Assembly: GCF_000526995.1 (NCBI RefSeq) | Contig: NZ_AZUI01000001.1 | Span: forward strand, 1,984,001 to 2,048,000 | Reading direction: 5' to 3' | Source: Lacrimispora indolis DSM 755 | Lineage (GTDB): Bacteria; Bacillota; Clostridia; Lachnospirales; Lachnospiraceae | DNA length: 64,000 bases | Shown here: piece by piece, positions 8,386 through 17,083 of the stretch | Position numbering within the stretch: position 1 is the stretch's first letter | How the letters are laid out: each line of letters opens with the position of its first letter | The notes under the pieces: generated by a model | Told to the model about the DNA's origin: nothing | Databases searched by the model: none | Seen by the model: only the letters and a program-made list of their open reading frames with translations | Translations under genes and position numbers: made by a program

Positions 8386-9084
8386 ATGGTCATTGATTCT
8401 TACGATAAATTAAGCCATATGATTACATATTCAAAGGCAAATCTAAGTGAAATTGTAGTTTCCTATGTAAAAAATAAGATCCTGACAGGAGAACTGAAAA
8501 GTGGAGACCGGTTAGTGGAAACAGATATGTCGGAAGAGCTGCAGATCAGCAGAGCTCCTATAAGAGAGGCTCTAAGAGAACTAAATATGCGGGGGATCCT
8601 GACTTTTTCTCCCAAAAAGGGCAGTCAGATCCTTGAAATGGGTTATGAGGATATAATGGAGGTTTTCTCCATCCGGATTCCCCTTGAAATGCAAACCCTT
8701 ACCATTATTTTTGAAAAATCTCTGCTGGAGGAGCGGGATCTGGATTATCTGGAGGCTTTAAATGAAAACATGATAAAGCCGGAACGTGACAGCGACATTG
8801 AAGATAAGGAAAAGACCTTTGTATTAAATACCAGCGATCTGGCTTTTCATAAATTTTTCTGGGAAAAATCAGAAAGCTTCCGAAGGGCTGAAATCCTGGA
8901 AAATCAGTATTTTCAACTGCTGATAGCCATGAATCAGGACCTTTCCACCTTGGGTTCCATGAAAGAGAAATTTGCCGAGCATAAAGCGATTATTGAGGCA
9001 TGCCGAACCGGATCTCTTGAAAAGACCTTATCTGCATTTCAGGCTCATATGGATTCTTATTTAAAGGCGGTTTCAAAGCTTTAA
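8386..9084 (+). CDS. GntR-family regulator with FCD domain
   Basis: A 232-residue FadR-type GntR regulator. Winged helix at about residues 20-85 (EIVVSYVKNKILTGELKSG, then ISRAPIREALREL), followed by the all-helical FCD ligand domain whose metal-binding histidines are likely those in LAFHKFFW and EHKAIIEA. I start at ATG 8386 because GAAAGGTGG (8372-8380) is its ribosome site; the GTG at 8377 lies inside that site. A good -10 hexamer, TATAAT, is at 8341-8346. It follows the LysR gene by 74 bases. Its targets and ligand are unknown; such regulators usually sense small carboxylates. Confidence 0.9.
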   Translation: MVIDSYDKLSHMITYSKANLSEIVVSYVKNKILTGELKSGDRLVETDMSEELQISRAPIREALRELNMRGILTFSPKKGSQILEMGYEDIMEVFSIRIPLEMQTLTIIFEKSLLEERDLDYLEALNENMIKPERDSDIEDKEKTFVLNTSDLAFHKFFWEKSESFRRAEILENQYFQLLIAMNQDLSTLGSMKEKFAEHKAIIEACRTGSLEKTLSAFQAHMDSYLKAVSKL

Positions 9085-9142
9085 AAGCGAAAGAAAACGG
9101 CCTGTACTCTTAATGATCAGTTGATCGGAAGGAGGAATGAAT

Positions 9143-9700
9143 TTGACTGAGAAAATAAAAGTGTGGACAAAGCAGCATGAAAATATACGAAATGATCTGG
9201 ATCAAAATGGAAGATACCTTGTAAAAAAAGAGTACATCGTCAATAAGATGGAAGAGCATGCTGGGATATATCTGGATACTTACAACTGGCTGTATCATTC
9301 TGCCTCTAAATTCATGGAAATACCAAACGATGCGAAATATCCCATATGGGTATCTGTTACAGAAGAATCAAAAATACAAAACAGCGAAGGAAATGTACTT
9401 CTGGAAATACTGGTGGATCCTGAGAAACTGTTTATCATGGACCTGGACAAGTGGGGGTATATCGTAAATTATATGTACATTCCAAAAGACCCGGAGGATG
9501 CCAGGGAGCATGACGCGCTGTTAAAAAGATACGGCATTGATGACAGCACAGCATACATGTCTCCATTTTATCCCAGCGTGAAAAATAAGATCAGAAAAAG
9601 CTGGGACAGGCTTTTTGATGCAGAGATCGAACTGAGCCCTGCCAGGGTAGGAATTATCTGGGAGGTGAAAAAGGAATGGATTGTAAAGATGGATTCATAG
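9143..9700 (+). CDS. DUF3841 family protein, first of a tandem pair
   Basis: A soluble protein of about 185 residues with no signal peptide or membrane segment, matching DUF3841 as I know it (pattern W.S.....LL.ILVD...LF..D...W..I.NY.YI). Function unknown. Two starts are possible: ATG 9137 sits only one base after GGAGG (9131-9135), whereas the in-frame TTG at 9143 has a normal 7-base spacing, so I prefer TTG. The C-terminal segment VGIIWEVKKEWIVKM resembles LWCIKKEWV of the next gene, with which it overlaps by 25 bases. The two are paralogues and almost certainly one transcript ended by the terminator at 10293. Confidence 0.75.
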   Translation: MTEKIKVWTKQHENIRNDLDQNGRYLVKKEYIVNKMEEHAGIYLDTYNWLYHSASKFMEIPNDAKYPIWVSVTEESKIQNSEGNVLLEILVDPEKLFIMDLDKWGYIVNYMYIPKDPEDAREHDALLKRYGIDDSTAYMSPFYPSVKNKIRKSWDRLFDAEIELSPARVGIIWEVKKEWIVKMDS

Positions 9701-10263
9701 AGCTTTATACTGTTCAGCTGAATGAGATTGCAGATTCTATAAAAGGCGGCCATTGCCATTATGTAAAGATGAAATACATTGAGGATAAATATAGAGAAGT
9801 AAAGGGCGTTTTTATAAATGCCTACCGGTGGTATGTCCGTCAGGCGGCCGTGATCGTTGAAAAACCGGAACAGGCGGAATCTGCCGTGTGGACGTTTGTT
9901 AATGAAAAATATGCGGACCGGCATCCGGGATATACGGTGATGAAGCTTAAGGTGCCGGTGGAGGAGGCCGTATTTTTCCGGATGTCCGACTGGAATAAGG
10001 TGTTGAATTTAAGGTACATTGGCAGGACAAAGGAAGAGGAAAATCAGTATACTGAGAAGCTTGAGAAATACGGGATAAAGTATGAAGGGGATGTTTATGA
10101 AACTCCCTTTTATCCTCAGTTAAAGGGTGAACTGGCTGCAAGCTGGAACAATTTGTTTCGGTTTGACCGTGTGGTCAAAAGTGAAGGGCTCCCGGAATTT
10201 GAAGATATGCAGGCCGGGCTTTGGTGTATAAAAAAAGAGTGGGTGGCCGGCGAAAGCAAATGA
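9676..10263 (+). CDS. DUF3841 family protein, second of a tandem pair
   Basis: A 195-residue soluble protein that starts inside the end of the previous gene (ATG 9676, ribosome site GGAGGTG at 9661-9667), so translation is probably coupled. It shares with its neighbour the order: tyrosine/tryptophan-rich N-terminal stretch (INAYRWYVRQA), then AVWTFVN, a hydrophobic strand, W.K.LNLRYI, KYGI, TPFYP and a terminal IKKEWV. No catalytic motif is obvious. Function unknown; the pairing suggests a heterodimer or recent duplication. Nothing around it (regulators before, phosphoesterase after) points to a pathway. Confidence 0.78.
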   Translation: MDCKDGFIELYTVQLNEIADSIKGGHCHYVKMKYIEDKYREVKGVFINAYRWYVRQAAVIVEKPEQAESAVWTFVNEKYADRHPGYTVMKLKVPVEEAVFFRMSDWNKVLNLRYIGRTKEEENQYTEKLEKYGIKYEGDVYETPFYPQLKGELAASWNNLFRFDRVVKSEGLPEFEDMQAGLWCIKKEWVAGESK

Positions 10264-10292
10264 TGAGAATAATAGACAGTTGTGGGAAAACA

Positions 10293-10346
10293 GCCCCGCG
10301 GTTTGGAGACTTGACATATGCTTCAAATCGTGGGGCCTTCTTTTTG
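10293..10346 (+). terminator. Rho-independent terminator of the DUF3841 pair
   Basis: A 16-bp stem, GCCCCGCGGTTTGGAG (10293-10308) with CTTCAAATCGTGGGGC (10321-10336), using three G-U pairs, followed by CTTCTTTTTG. Confidence 0.85.
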
Positions 10347-10494
10347 TAAAGTTCAGATATAGTTTGTAAAGCCTTTGCAAAGTCTATTGATTTGTGATTA
10401 AGGTAGCCTTATTCTAAAAAGCGAGAAGTGCTTCTACCATTTAAAAACAACAAATCACGCAGGAGCTTTACGCGGAAACAAGGAGGATTGACGT

Positions 10495-12003
10495 ATGAAA
10501 GTCAGGAAGAAGTATGCGGCTGCTGTTATTTCGGCTGCTCTTTCCATAACTCTGGCAGGAGGATATGTATTTGCGGCTACGGAACATTTTGCGGATTCCA
10601 CAACCGATGGAGCATGGGACAGCTGGGTGCAGCAGTGGGCGGACCAGGTAAGTAAGGACTATGAAAAAATCGCACTGACACCGGGTTCTGATGAGACAAA
10701 GATGAACTTTGCATGGTATTCCCAAAATGACGGAACCCCTACCCCAAGGATCGAACTGTCTGAACACAGCGATATGAGCCAGCCGGTCACCTTTGAAGGA
10801 AGTTCGTCGACCGCGGTTGACGGATATATGAGCAATAAGGTCACTGCCACGTCTCTGGCAGAAAACACCACCTATTATTACCGTTATTATAAAAATGGAG
10901 AACCAAGCCAGATCGCTTCCTTCCAGACCCATGGCTTTAACAGTTATTCCATGCTCTACGTTGGAGATCCCCAGATCGGAGCTTCCAAAGGCCAGACCAC
11001 TTCCAGAGGAGATACCCTTGAGAATAAATCGGACATCAATACGGCGGCCCGCAATGATGCCTTCAGCTGGAACAAAACTTTAAACACGGCAATGGCAGCC
11101 AACCCGGATGTCAGCTTTGTCCTGTCGGCAGGGGACCAGATCAATAAGAACGTGGAAGGCAGAGATCCGGGCAATGAGGTAGAGTATGCAGGATTTTTAA
11201 ATGCAGACTGGATCAAGTCCCTTCCTGTTGCGACCACCATCGGAAACCATGATGCCACCAATGAAAGCTACAGCTTTCACTTTAACAATCCCAATGATAC
11301 ACAGCTGGGAAAGACCGTTGCCGGAGGCGACTATTTTTACAAATATGGTCCGGCCCTCTATGTGATTCTGAATACGAATAACTATAACTGCGCCGAGCAT
11401 GAACAGGTGATGAAGCAGGCAGTTGCTGCTTATCCCAAGACCCCTTGGAGGATCGTAATGTTCCATCAGGATATTTACGGAAGCGGCCTTGACCACTCCG
11501 ATTCAGACGGTATTGTGCTTCGGACACAGCTGACTCCTCTGATGGACCGGTATGACGTGGATGTAGTGCTTCAGGGACATGACCATACCTATTCCAGAAG
11601 TTATCTGCTGAAATCCGATTCCAGGACCCATTCCAACTATGACTTTTATGACTGGGACAATGTAAAGGATGAGGCAGGAAACGTATTTCCCTACTCCGAT
11701 GCCGCTTACCAGGCTGAGAATAATTGTTACACCATTGCAAATACCATGCCGGACAGTGTAACCAATGCGGATGGGACCTTGTACATGGAAGCCAATTCCT
11801 CTACCGGCAGCAAGTATTATGAACTGATCCCTAATCAGCAGGATTACATTGCGGCCAGAAGCCAGAACTGGAATCCCACCTATTCGGTGATCAAGGTCAA
11901 CCACAACTCCTTTTCCATTGATACCTATGAAATCGTAAACGGCCAGCCACAAAATATCGATAAAACATTTGAACTGAAAAAGACCAGCGCGGCCAGAAGA
12001 TAA
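10495..12003 (+). CDS. Secreted purple-acid-phosphatase-like metallophosphoesterase
   Basis: A 502-residue exported protein. Signal peptide about residues 1-28 (basic MKVRKKY, hydrophobic stretch, VFA-A). An Ig/fibronectin-like N-terminal domain (about 55-145) of the purple acid phosphatase type precedes the calcineurin-like core. Metal-binding motifs are complete: VGDPQ (Asp158), AGDQ (Asp214), GNHD (251-253), MFHQD (His324) and GHDH (362-364). It probably releases phosphate from extracellular esters. Ribosome site AGGAGG at 10481-10486, then ATG 10495. No C-terminal sortase or lipid anchor is seen. It is followed by a YibE/F gene; natural substrate unknown. Confidence 0.9.
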   Translation: MKVRKKYAAAVISAALSITLAGGYVFAATEHFADSTTDGAWDSWVQQWADQVSKDYEKIALTPGSDETKMNFAWYSQNDGTPTPRIELSEHSDMSQPVTFEGSSSTAVDGYMSNKVTATSLAENTTYYYRYYKNGEPSQIASFQTHGFNSYSMLYVGDPQIGASKGQTTSRGDTLENKSDINTAARNDAFSWNKTLNTAMAANPDVSFVLSAGDQINKNVEGRDPGNEVEYAGFLNADWIKSLPVATTIGNHDATNESYSFHFNNPNDTQLGKTVAGGDYFYKYGPALYVILNTNNYNCAEHEQVMKQAVAAYPKTPWRIVMFHQDIYGSGLDHSDSDGIVLRTQLTPLMDRYDVDVVLQGHDHTYSRSYLLKSDSRTHSNYDFYDWDNVKDEAGNVFPYSDAAYQAENNCYTIANTMPDSVTNADGTLYMEANSSTGSKYYELIPNQQDYIAARSQNWNPTYSVIKVNHNSFSIDTYEIVNGQPQNIDKTFELKKTSAARR

Positions 12004-12091
12004 CAAAAGATAACCTTTATGAAATCATACAGAATACAGGGGGAGGCGGTGCAAAGACAGCGTCTCTCCCTATGGAGGTTAAAACAGGAGC

Positions 12092-13246
12092 ATGGAGCAA
12101 AACAGAACATTACAGAAACCGGCGCAGTGGCTTTTGGCAGCCGCACTGATGGCTGCATTTGCCATTTTTTTGATCCGGTTTAATCAGGTGGACATTGCCG
12201 GCCTGATCGCAACAGAAGGAAGAACCTTTGAGCGGGCAAAGGTCCTGGAGGTTCTCAAGGACAATGTACAGGAAGATGGAAGCAGGGTCGGGCAGCAGGA
12301 AGTCCTGATTGAAATGAAATCCGGGCCCATGAAAGGGGAACGGGTGGAGGCCACCAGCAACAATGGGTATCTGTTCGGGGCAGCTTGTAAGCCGGGAATG
12401 AACGTTGTGGTGATACAGAGCATTTCCGGGGAGATCTCCATTCACACGGTTTACAGCATGGACAGAGAATGGGCCGTGGTGGGGTTTGTACTGATATTTT
12501 TTGCTGTGGTCTGTCTCATTGGAGGAAAAAAAGGGGTGCAGGCCTGTGTCGGGCTTCTGTTTACTTTTATCTGCATTATCTGGCTTTACATTCCCATGAT
12601 ATACAAAGGATATTCTCCTTTTCTGGCGGCAGTTCTGGTGGCCGCAGTCACCACCTTTGCAACCATGTATCTTCTGGGCGGCTGGTCAGGGAAGACGGCA
12701 TGTGCTGTCCTTGGAACGGTCAGCGGCGTGGTGATAGCAGGAATATCGGCCTATTTATTTGGAGAGGCAGCTCATATATCGGGATACAATGTGTCAAATA
12801 TTGAATCCCTGATGGTGCTGGAAAATATACGGGGCATCCGGGTGGGAGAGCTGTTGTTTTCCGGCCTGCTGATCTCGGCTCTGGGTGCAGTGATGGATGT
12901 GGGGATGTCCATTTCCTCCACTGTTTTTGAGATCCATATCCAGAATCCTAAACTGGATCGGAAGGAGCTGTTCCGATCGGGAATGAATGTGGGACGGGAT
13001 GCCATGGGAACCATGGTCAATACCCTGATCCTGGCATTTGTAGGGAGCGGAGCCAGCACCTTGCTGTTAAACTATGCCTATGAGCTGCCTTACCTTCAGG
13101 TCATTAATTCCAATCATATTGTAATCGAGATCATGCAGGGGATATCAGGCAGTCTGGGCGTGGTGATGACGGTTCCCATTGTGTCCTTTATTGCTTCCTT
13201 TATTGCTGCCGCTGGAAAGCGGGAGAAGATGGAAGCAGCAAAATGA
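12092..13246 (+). CDS. YibE/F family membrane protein
   Basis: A 384-residue integral membrane protein. One N-terminal helix (about 12-30), an extracytoplasmic beta-rich segment (about 45-125, containing ERAKVLEVLKDN and the SNNGYLFGA stretch), then about seven helices carrying the conserved GAVMDVGMSISSTVFEI and GRDAMGTMVNTLILAFVG motifs typical of YibE/F. The family's biochemical role is unresolved. Start ATG 12092; the nearest ribosome-site candidates are AGGAG at 12086 and GGAGG at 12074. It sits between a secreted phosphoesterase and a TetR regulator, and may be regulated by the latter. Confidence 0.85.
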   Translation: MEQNRTLQKPAQWLLAAALMAAFAIFLIRFNQVDIAGLIATEGRTFERAKVLEVLKDNVQEDGSRVGQQEVLIEMKSGPMKGERVEATSNNGYLFGAACKPGMNVVVIQSISGEISIHTVYSMDREWAVVGFVLIFFAVVCLIGGKKGVQACVGLLFTFICIIWLYIPMIYKGYSPFLAAVLVAAVTTFATMYLLGGWSGKTACAVLGTVSGVVIAGISAYLFGEAAHISGYNVSNIESLMVLENIRGIRVGELLFSGLLISALGAVMDVGMSISSTVFEIHIQNPKLDRKELFRSGMNVGRDAMGTMVNTLILAFVGSGASTLLLNYAYELPYLQVINSNHIVIEIMQGISGSLGVVMTVPIVSFIASFIAAAGKREKMEAAK

Positions 13247-13346
13247 GCCTTAAGCTGTCATAGAAAAATGGACAGCATCTCCTATCCTGTGGTATACTTG
13301 CTGAAGAACCGAAGATCAAAATGTTTGAATGCAAGGAGGGCCGGGC

Positions 13347-13937
13347 ATGGCAAAAAAGAATGTTCGGAATACCAGGGGGAAGATCGTAAATGCGGCCTGG
13401 AAATTATTTTATGAACAGGGATATGAGGATACTACTGTAGAAGAAATCATTGAACTGTCCCAGACTTCCAAAGGATCTTTTTATCATTACTTTGACGGAA
13501 AGGATGCGCTGCTAAGCACTCTGAGCGTCCTGTTTGACGATAAATATGAAGAACTGACCAATATCATTGAACCGGAATTGCCGGCAATGGAAAAGCTGCT
13601 GCTGCTCAACAGCGAGCTGTTTGGTATGATTGAAAACAGTATCTCCATTGATCTGCTGGCAAGGCTTCTATCTACCCAGCTTGTTACCAACGGAGAGAAA
13701 CACCTCCTGGACCATAACAGGACTTATTATAAGCTCCTTCGAAAGATCATTGCACAGGGACAGGAAAAGGGGGAGATAGGTACCCGTTTCAGTGTCAGTG
13801 AAATGGTCAAGCTTTATGCCCTGTGTGAGAGGTCCCTCATGTATGACTGGTGTTTATGCGGCGGAGAATATTCTCTTCGCCAGTACAGTGCCTCTGTTTT
13901 GCCTTCATTTTTAAGCGGCTTTCTACCGGAATCATGA
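13347..13937 (+). CDS. TetR/AcrR-family transcriptional regulator
   Basis: A 196-residue TetR-type repressor. N-terminal helix-turn-helix: KIVNAAWKLFYEQGYEDTTV, then the recognition helix TSKGSFYHYFDGKDALL (about residues 35-55). The helical C-terminal half would bind a ligand and dimerise. ATG 13347 is chosen because AGGAGGG lies at 13334-13340 with a 6-base gap; the upstream ATG at 13329 has no ribosome site. It follows the YibE/F gene on the same strand and lies 222 bases before putP, so either could be its target. No palindromic operator of convincing quality was seen nearby. Confidence 0.9.
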   Translation: MAKKNVRNTRGKIVNAAWKLFYEQGYEDTTVEEIIELSQTSKGSFYHYFDGKDALLSTLSVLFDDKYEELTNIIEPELPAMEKLLLLNSELFGMIENSISIDLLARLLSTQLVTNGEKHLLDHNRTYYKLLRKIIAQGQEKGEIGTRFSVSEMVKLYALCERSLMYDWCLCGGEYSLRQYSASVLPSFLSGFLPES

Positions 13938-14034
13938 CTGATAACAAGGCCTGTCTTTGATTTATTATAAGATACCGTATTGTATTAAACCCTTTTAAAA
14001 TAAGAGATTATTGAATATTTTATATAAAACGTCT

Positions 14035-14090
14035 AGTATATAGTCTATACTTCGTTCTGCGTTGCGTTCTATTTCCACCCATGCTATAAT
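14035..14090 (+). promoter_or_regulatory. Promoter and inverted repeat upstream of putP
   Basis: TTGCGT (14062-14067), 17-base spacer, TATAAT (14085-14090): a good housekeeping promoter 69 bases before the putP start. Just upstream, AGTATA-TAGTC-TATACT (14035-14051) is a short inverted repeat that could be an operator; the repeat is weaker evidence. Confidence 0.6.
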
Positions 14091-14158
14091 ACCCTCATTA
14101 TGGCTTTTTTGGTTTACGTAAAAAGCTGTCTGAACATTTCCACAACAGGAGGGAAGTT

Positions 14159-15703
14159 ATGAGCATAGGGCAGGCGGGGATTTTATTATCCATCATCATT
14201 TATCTGGTCAGTATGGTCTACATAGGATTTTATTACAGCAAAAAGGGGGGCGGTGATTCTGCCGACGAGTTCTACCTGGGAGGAAGGAAGCTGGGGCCGC
14301 TGGTTACTGCCATGAGTGCGGAAGCTTCCGATATGAGCAGCTGGCTGCTTATGGGACTTCCGGGAGTTGCTTATTTAACCGGGATCGCAGATGCAGGATG
14401 GACCGCCATTGGTCTGGCTGTGGGTACCTATTTAAACTGGCTGCTTGTCGCAAAACGCCTTCGCCGGTATTCGATGGTGTGTAATTCCATTACCATTCCG
14501 GATTTTTTTTCAAGGCGTTACCGGGATGAAAAAAACATTTTGATGTGCATTTCTGCTGTTATTATTCTGATCTTTTTCATTCCTTATACCGCATCCGGAT
14601 TCAAGGCAATAGGTACGCTGTTTAACAGCCTGTTTCAGATTGATTATCATGGAGCCATGATTGCAGGTGCAGCCGTGATTGTGGGCTATACTGTAATGGG
14701 CGGATTTATGGCCGTGTCGACCACAGACTTAATCCAAAGCATTGTCATGAGCATTGCACTGGTTATCATTGTCTTTTTCGGAATACTGGTATCTGGCGGC
14801 TGGAACAATGTTATGGAGAATGCCCGGTCACTTGAGGGCTACTTAAGCATGGTTCAGGTTCACGACTTGTCAGATGGCAGCGCCTCTCCCTACGGATTTC
14901 TTTCCATCATCTCCACTCTGGCCTGGGGACTTGGTTATTTTGGGATGCCCCATATCCTGCTGCGGTTTATGGCTATCAATGATGAAGATAAGCTTAAGAC
15001 TTCCCGCCGGATTGCTACTGTATGGGTGGTTATCTCCATGTTTGTTGCGGTTCTCATTGGAATCATCGGATACAGTGTTTCAGTTGCCGGCCATATTCCC
15101 ATGCTGTCCACCGGGTCTGAGGCAGAAACCGTTATTATCAGGCTGGCAGATCTTTTAGGGAAAAGCGGATTTTTATTAGCCATTGTTGCCGGTGTGGTTC
15201 TGGCGGGAATCCTGGCATGTACCATGTCAACCGCAGATTCCCAGCTTCTGACTGCTGCTTCCGGTGTATCCCAGAATCTTATGCAGGACTTTTTAAAGAT
15301 TAAGGTAAGCACAAAAGCTTCTATGATAGTTGCAAGGCTTACGGTTATTGGAGTCGCACTGGTGGGTATGATCCTGGCCTGGGATCCTGACAGCTCGGTG
15401 TTCACCATAGTATCCTTTGCATGGGCGGGGTTTGGTGCCTCCTTTGGGCCGGTGATGCTTTTTGCCCTGTTCTGGAAGCGGAGCAATTTATGGGGGGCCA
15501 TTGCCGGTATGGTGTCAGGAGGCGTTATGGTATTTATCTGGAAATATGCAGTACGTCCATTGGGCGGCATATGGAATATCTATGAGCTGCTTCCAGCCTT
15601 TACCACAGCATGTGCGGCTATAATCATCGTATCACTGGTAACATCTCCGCCTTCCAAAGAGATTTATCAGGAGTTTGAGTCAGTGGGCAGAAAAATGAAA
15701 TAA
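14159..15703 (+). CDS. putP: Sodium/proline symporter PutP
   Basis: A 514-residue sodium:solute symporter (SSS family) with about 13 membrane helices, usual for PutP. Characteristic stretches: DEFYLGGRKLGPLVTAMSAE (residues 37-56), SDMSSWLLMGLPG (57-69), and the sodium-site region SWLLMGLPGVAY. It imports proline with Na+; proline is a Stickland electron acceptor and an osmolyte, which fits the amino-acid-fermenting lifestyle. ATG 14159 follows AGGAGGGAAGTT. It is alone in its transcript: own promoter upstream and a strong terminator at 15717. Other SSS substrates cannot be excluded from sequence, but the PutP pattern is clear. Confidence 0.92.
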   Translation: MSIGQAGILLSIIIYLVSMVYIGFYYSKKGGGDSADEFYLGGRKLGPLVTAMSAEASDMSSWLLMGLPGVAYLTGIADAGWTAIGLAVGTYLNWLLVAKRLRRYSMVCNSITIPDFFSRRYRDEKNILMCISAVIILIFFIPYTASGFKAIGTLFNSLFQIDYHGAMIAGAAVIVGYTVMGGFMAVSTTDLIQSIVMSIALVIIVFFGILVSGGWNNVMENARSLEGYLSMVQVHDLSDGSASPYGFLSIISTLAWGLGYFGMPHILLRFMAINDEDKLKTSRRIATVWVVISMFVAVLIGIIGYSVSVAGHIPMLSTGSEAETVIIRLADLLGKSGFLLAIVAGVVLAGILACTMSTADSQLLTAASGVSQNLMQDFLKIKVSTKASMIVARLTVIGVALVGMILAWDPDSSVFTIVSFAWAGFGASFGPVMLFALFWKRSNLWGAIAGMVSGGVMVFIWKYAVRPLGGIWNIYELLPAFTTACAAIIIVSLVTSPPSKEIYQEFESVGRKMK

Positions 15704-15716
15704 GACTTTATATTGG

Positions 15717-15756
15717 CAATACCAGGAAAGCACGTTTTTCCTGGTATTGTTGTTTT
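15717..15756 (+). terminator. Rho-independent terminator of putP
   Basis: Perfect 13-bp stem: CAATACCAGGAAA (15717-15729) with TTTCCTGGTATTG (15737-15749), loop of 7, then TTGTTTTC. Confidence 0.9.
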
Positions 15757-15780
15757 CGGAATCTGATTTGATGAAATCAA

Positions 15781-15827
15781 TTGACAATAAAAAAGATTAG
15801 AAATATAATAGTTAGAAATCTAACTAT
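15781..15827 (+). promoter_or_regulatory. marR promoter with overlapping palindromic operator
   Basis: TTGACA (15781-15786), exactly 17 bases, TATAAT (15804-15809): a consensus sigma-70 promoter. A 20-base inverted repeat ATAGTTAGA-AA-TCTAACTAT (15808-15827) begins within the -10 box and covers the probable transcription start. This is the arrangement expected for a MarR protein repressing its own gene, whose start codon is at 15845. Confidence 0.88.
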
Positions 15828-15844
15828 TCAAAGGATGACGAATC

Positions 15845-16261
15845 ATGACATTTCACTATCTGCTGATGGCAAATCAGGCGATTTATCAGAGGAGGCTCAT
15901 GGAAGTCCTGAAGGATACGGAACTGACCACGGGCCAGCCCAAGGTCCTGGATTATTTAAGAGACCACGATGGAGCAACCCAGAAGGAGATCGCAGCAGCC
16001 TGTTACATCGAAGCCGCGACCATTACAAGCGTTTTGAACGGGATGGAAGCAAAGGGCCTTATTGAAAGAAAACGGCTGAACGGAAACATGCGTTCCTTTC
16101 ATGTGTTTATGACAGGTAAGGGGCAAAAACTGGAGCAAAGGGTACATGAAATCTTCCTTAAGCTGGAAGAAGAGACTTTTGAAGGCATTTCACAAGAAAA
16201 AAGAAAAGAATTTCTGGAACTGTTTTCTAAAATACACAGAAACATGGTACCATCAGAATGA
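15845..16261 (+). CDS. MarR-family transcriptional regulator
   Basis: A 138-residue winged-helix regulator: helix-turn-helix at TQKEIAAACYIEAATITSVL (residues 45-64) followed by MEAKGLIERKRLNGNMRS, the wing with the usual basic RK and R residues. N- and C-terminal helices would form the dimer interface. ATG 15845 follows AAAGGATG. The operator lying over its own promoter argues for autoregulation, and the DUF554 gene 22 bases downstream is the obvious co-regulated partner. The inducer is unknown; MarR proteins typically respond to phenolics, drugs or oxidants. Confidence 0.92.
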   Translation: MTFHYLLMANQAIYQRRLMEVLKDTELTTGQPKVLDYLRDHDGATQKEIAAACYIEAATITSVLNGMEAKGLIERKRLNGNMRSFHVFMTGKGQKLEQRVHEIFLKLEEETFEGISQEKRKEFLELFSKIHRNMVPSE

Positions 16262-16283
16262 ATTGTTAAAGGAGACAAAAGAT

Positions 16284-16964
16284 ATGCCGCAGGGAGTCAT
16301 AATTAATTGCATTGTTGTTTTTCTTGGAGGGATCCTGGGGGCCTTTTTAAAGAATCATTTTCCGCAAAAGCTGGCCGAAGCTCTTCCCAATATATTCGGG
16401 CTGTCGGCGATCACCATGGGGATTTACCTGATCATCCGGCTGGAAAGTCTGACAGCGGTGGTCCTTGCCGTGATTATTGGAACGGTAATCGGTGAACTTC
16501 TGAGTCTGGAAGACCGTCTGCTGACCGGACTTCGGAGGCTGGAGGCCAGACTTCCGGTCCAATTAAACGAGGATCAGCTTGACGTTCTCATCAGCCTGAT
16601 TATTCTGTTTTGTTTCAGCGGGACGGGAATATTTGGAGCCATGAATTCCGGTATGACAGGGGATCACTCCATTCTTTATGCAAAGTCTGTCATGGATTTC
16701 TTTACGGCAATGATCTTCGGCACAACAGCCGGGTATCTGGTGGGATTTATTGCGGTTCCCCAGCTTATAATAGGGACCTTGCTGTTTTACGGGGCCTCCT
16801 TTATCCTGCCCCTGGTGACAGATATTATGCTGGCGAATTTCAAGGCCTGCGGCGGGATCATCACCCTTGCCGTGGGGCTGAAGATATCCAATATTAAGAA
16901 GACCAGGGTGCTTAACATTCTTCCGGCGCTGGTTCTGGTGTTTCCGTTTTCTCTGTTGTTGTAA
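16284..16964 (+). CDS. DUF554 family membrane protein
   Basis: A 226-residue membrane protein with about six or seven helices. It begins MPQGVIINCIVVFLGGILG, typical of DUF554 (YqgA-like), and contains the conserved glycine-rich segment FCFSGTGIFGAMNSGMTGDHS (about residues 110-130). ATG 16284 has AAAGGAG at 16268-16274; upstream in-frame ATGs lie in the marR gene. It is co-transcribed with the MarR regulator. The family is uncharacterised; a transport role is commonly guessed. No catalytic motif seen. Confidence 0.85.
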   Translation: MPQGVIINCIVVFLGGILGAFLKNHFPQKLAEALPNIFGLSAITMGIYLIIRLESLTAVVLAVIIGTVIGELLSLEDRLLTGLRRLEARLPVQLNEDQLDVLISLIILFCFSGTGIFGAMNSGMTGDHSILYAKSVMDFFTAMIFGTTAGYLVGFIAVPQLIIGTLLFYGASFILPLVTDIMLANFKACGGIITLAVGLKISNIKKTRVLNILPALVLVFPFSLLL

Positions 16965-17083
16965 GACTCTGGGCATGAAAGAGCAGCGGAAAGGATTGTT
17001 TCTTTTCTTTACAGCATTTCCGTGGTAAATGATAGGGAGGCAGGAAGACAACCGTAATAAACAGTTTAAAGGCAGGTACAAAT

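Noticed and set aside
15781..16065. A 94-codon frame starting at the marR -35 box
   Set aside because: It begins within the promoter itself and is an out-of-frame shadow of marR.
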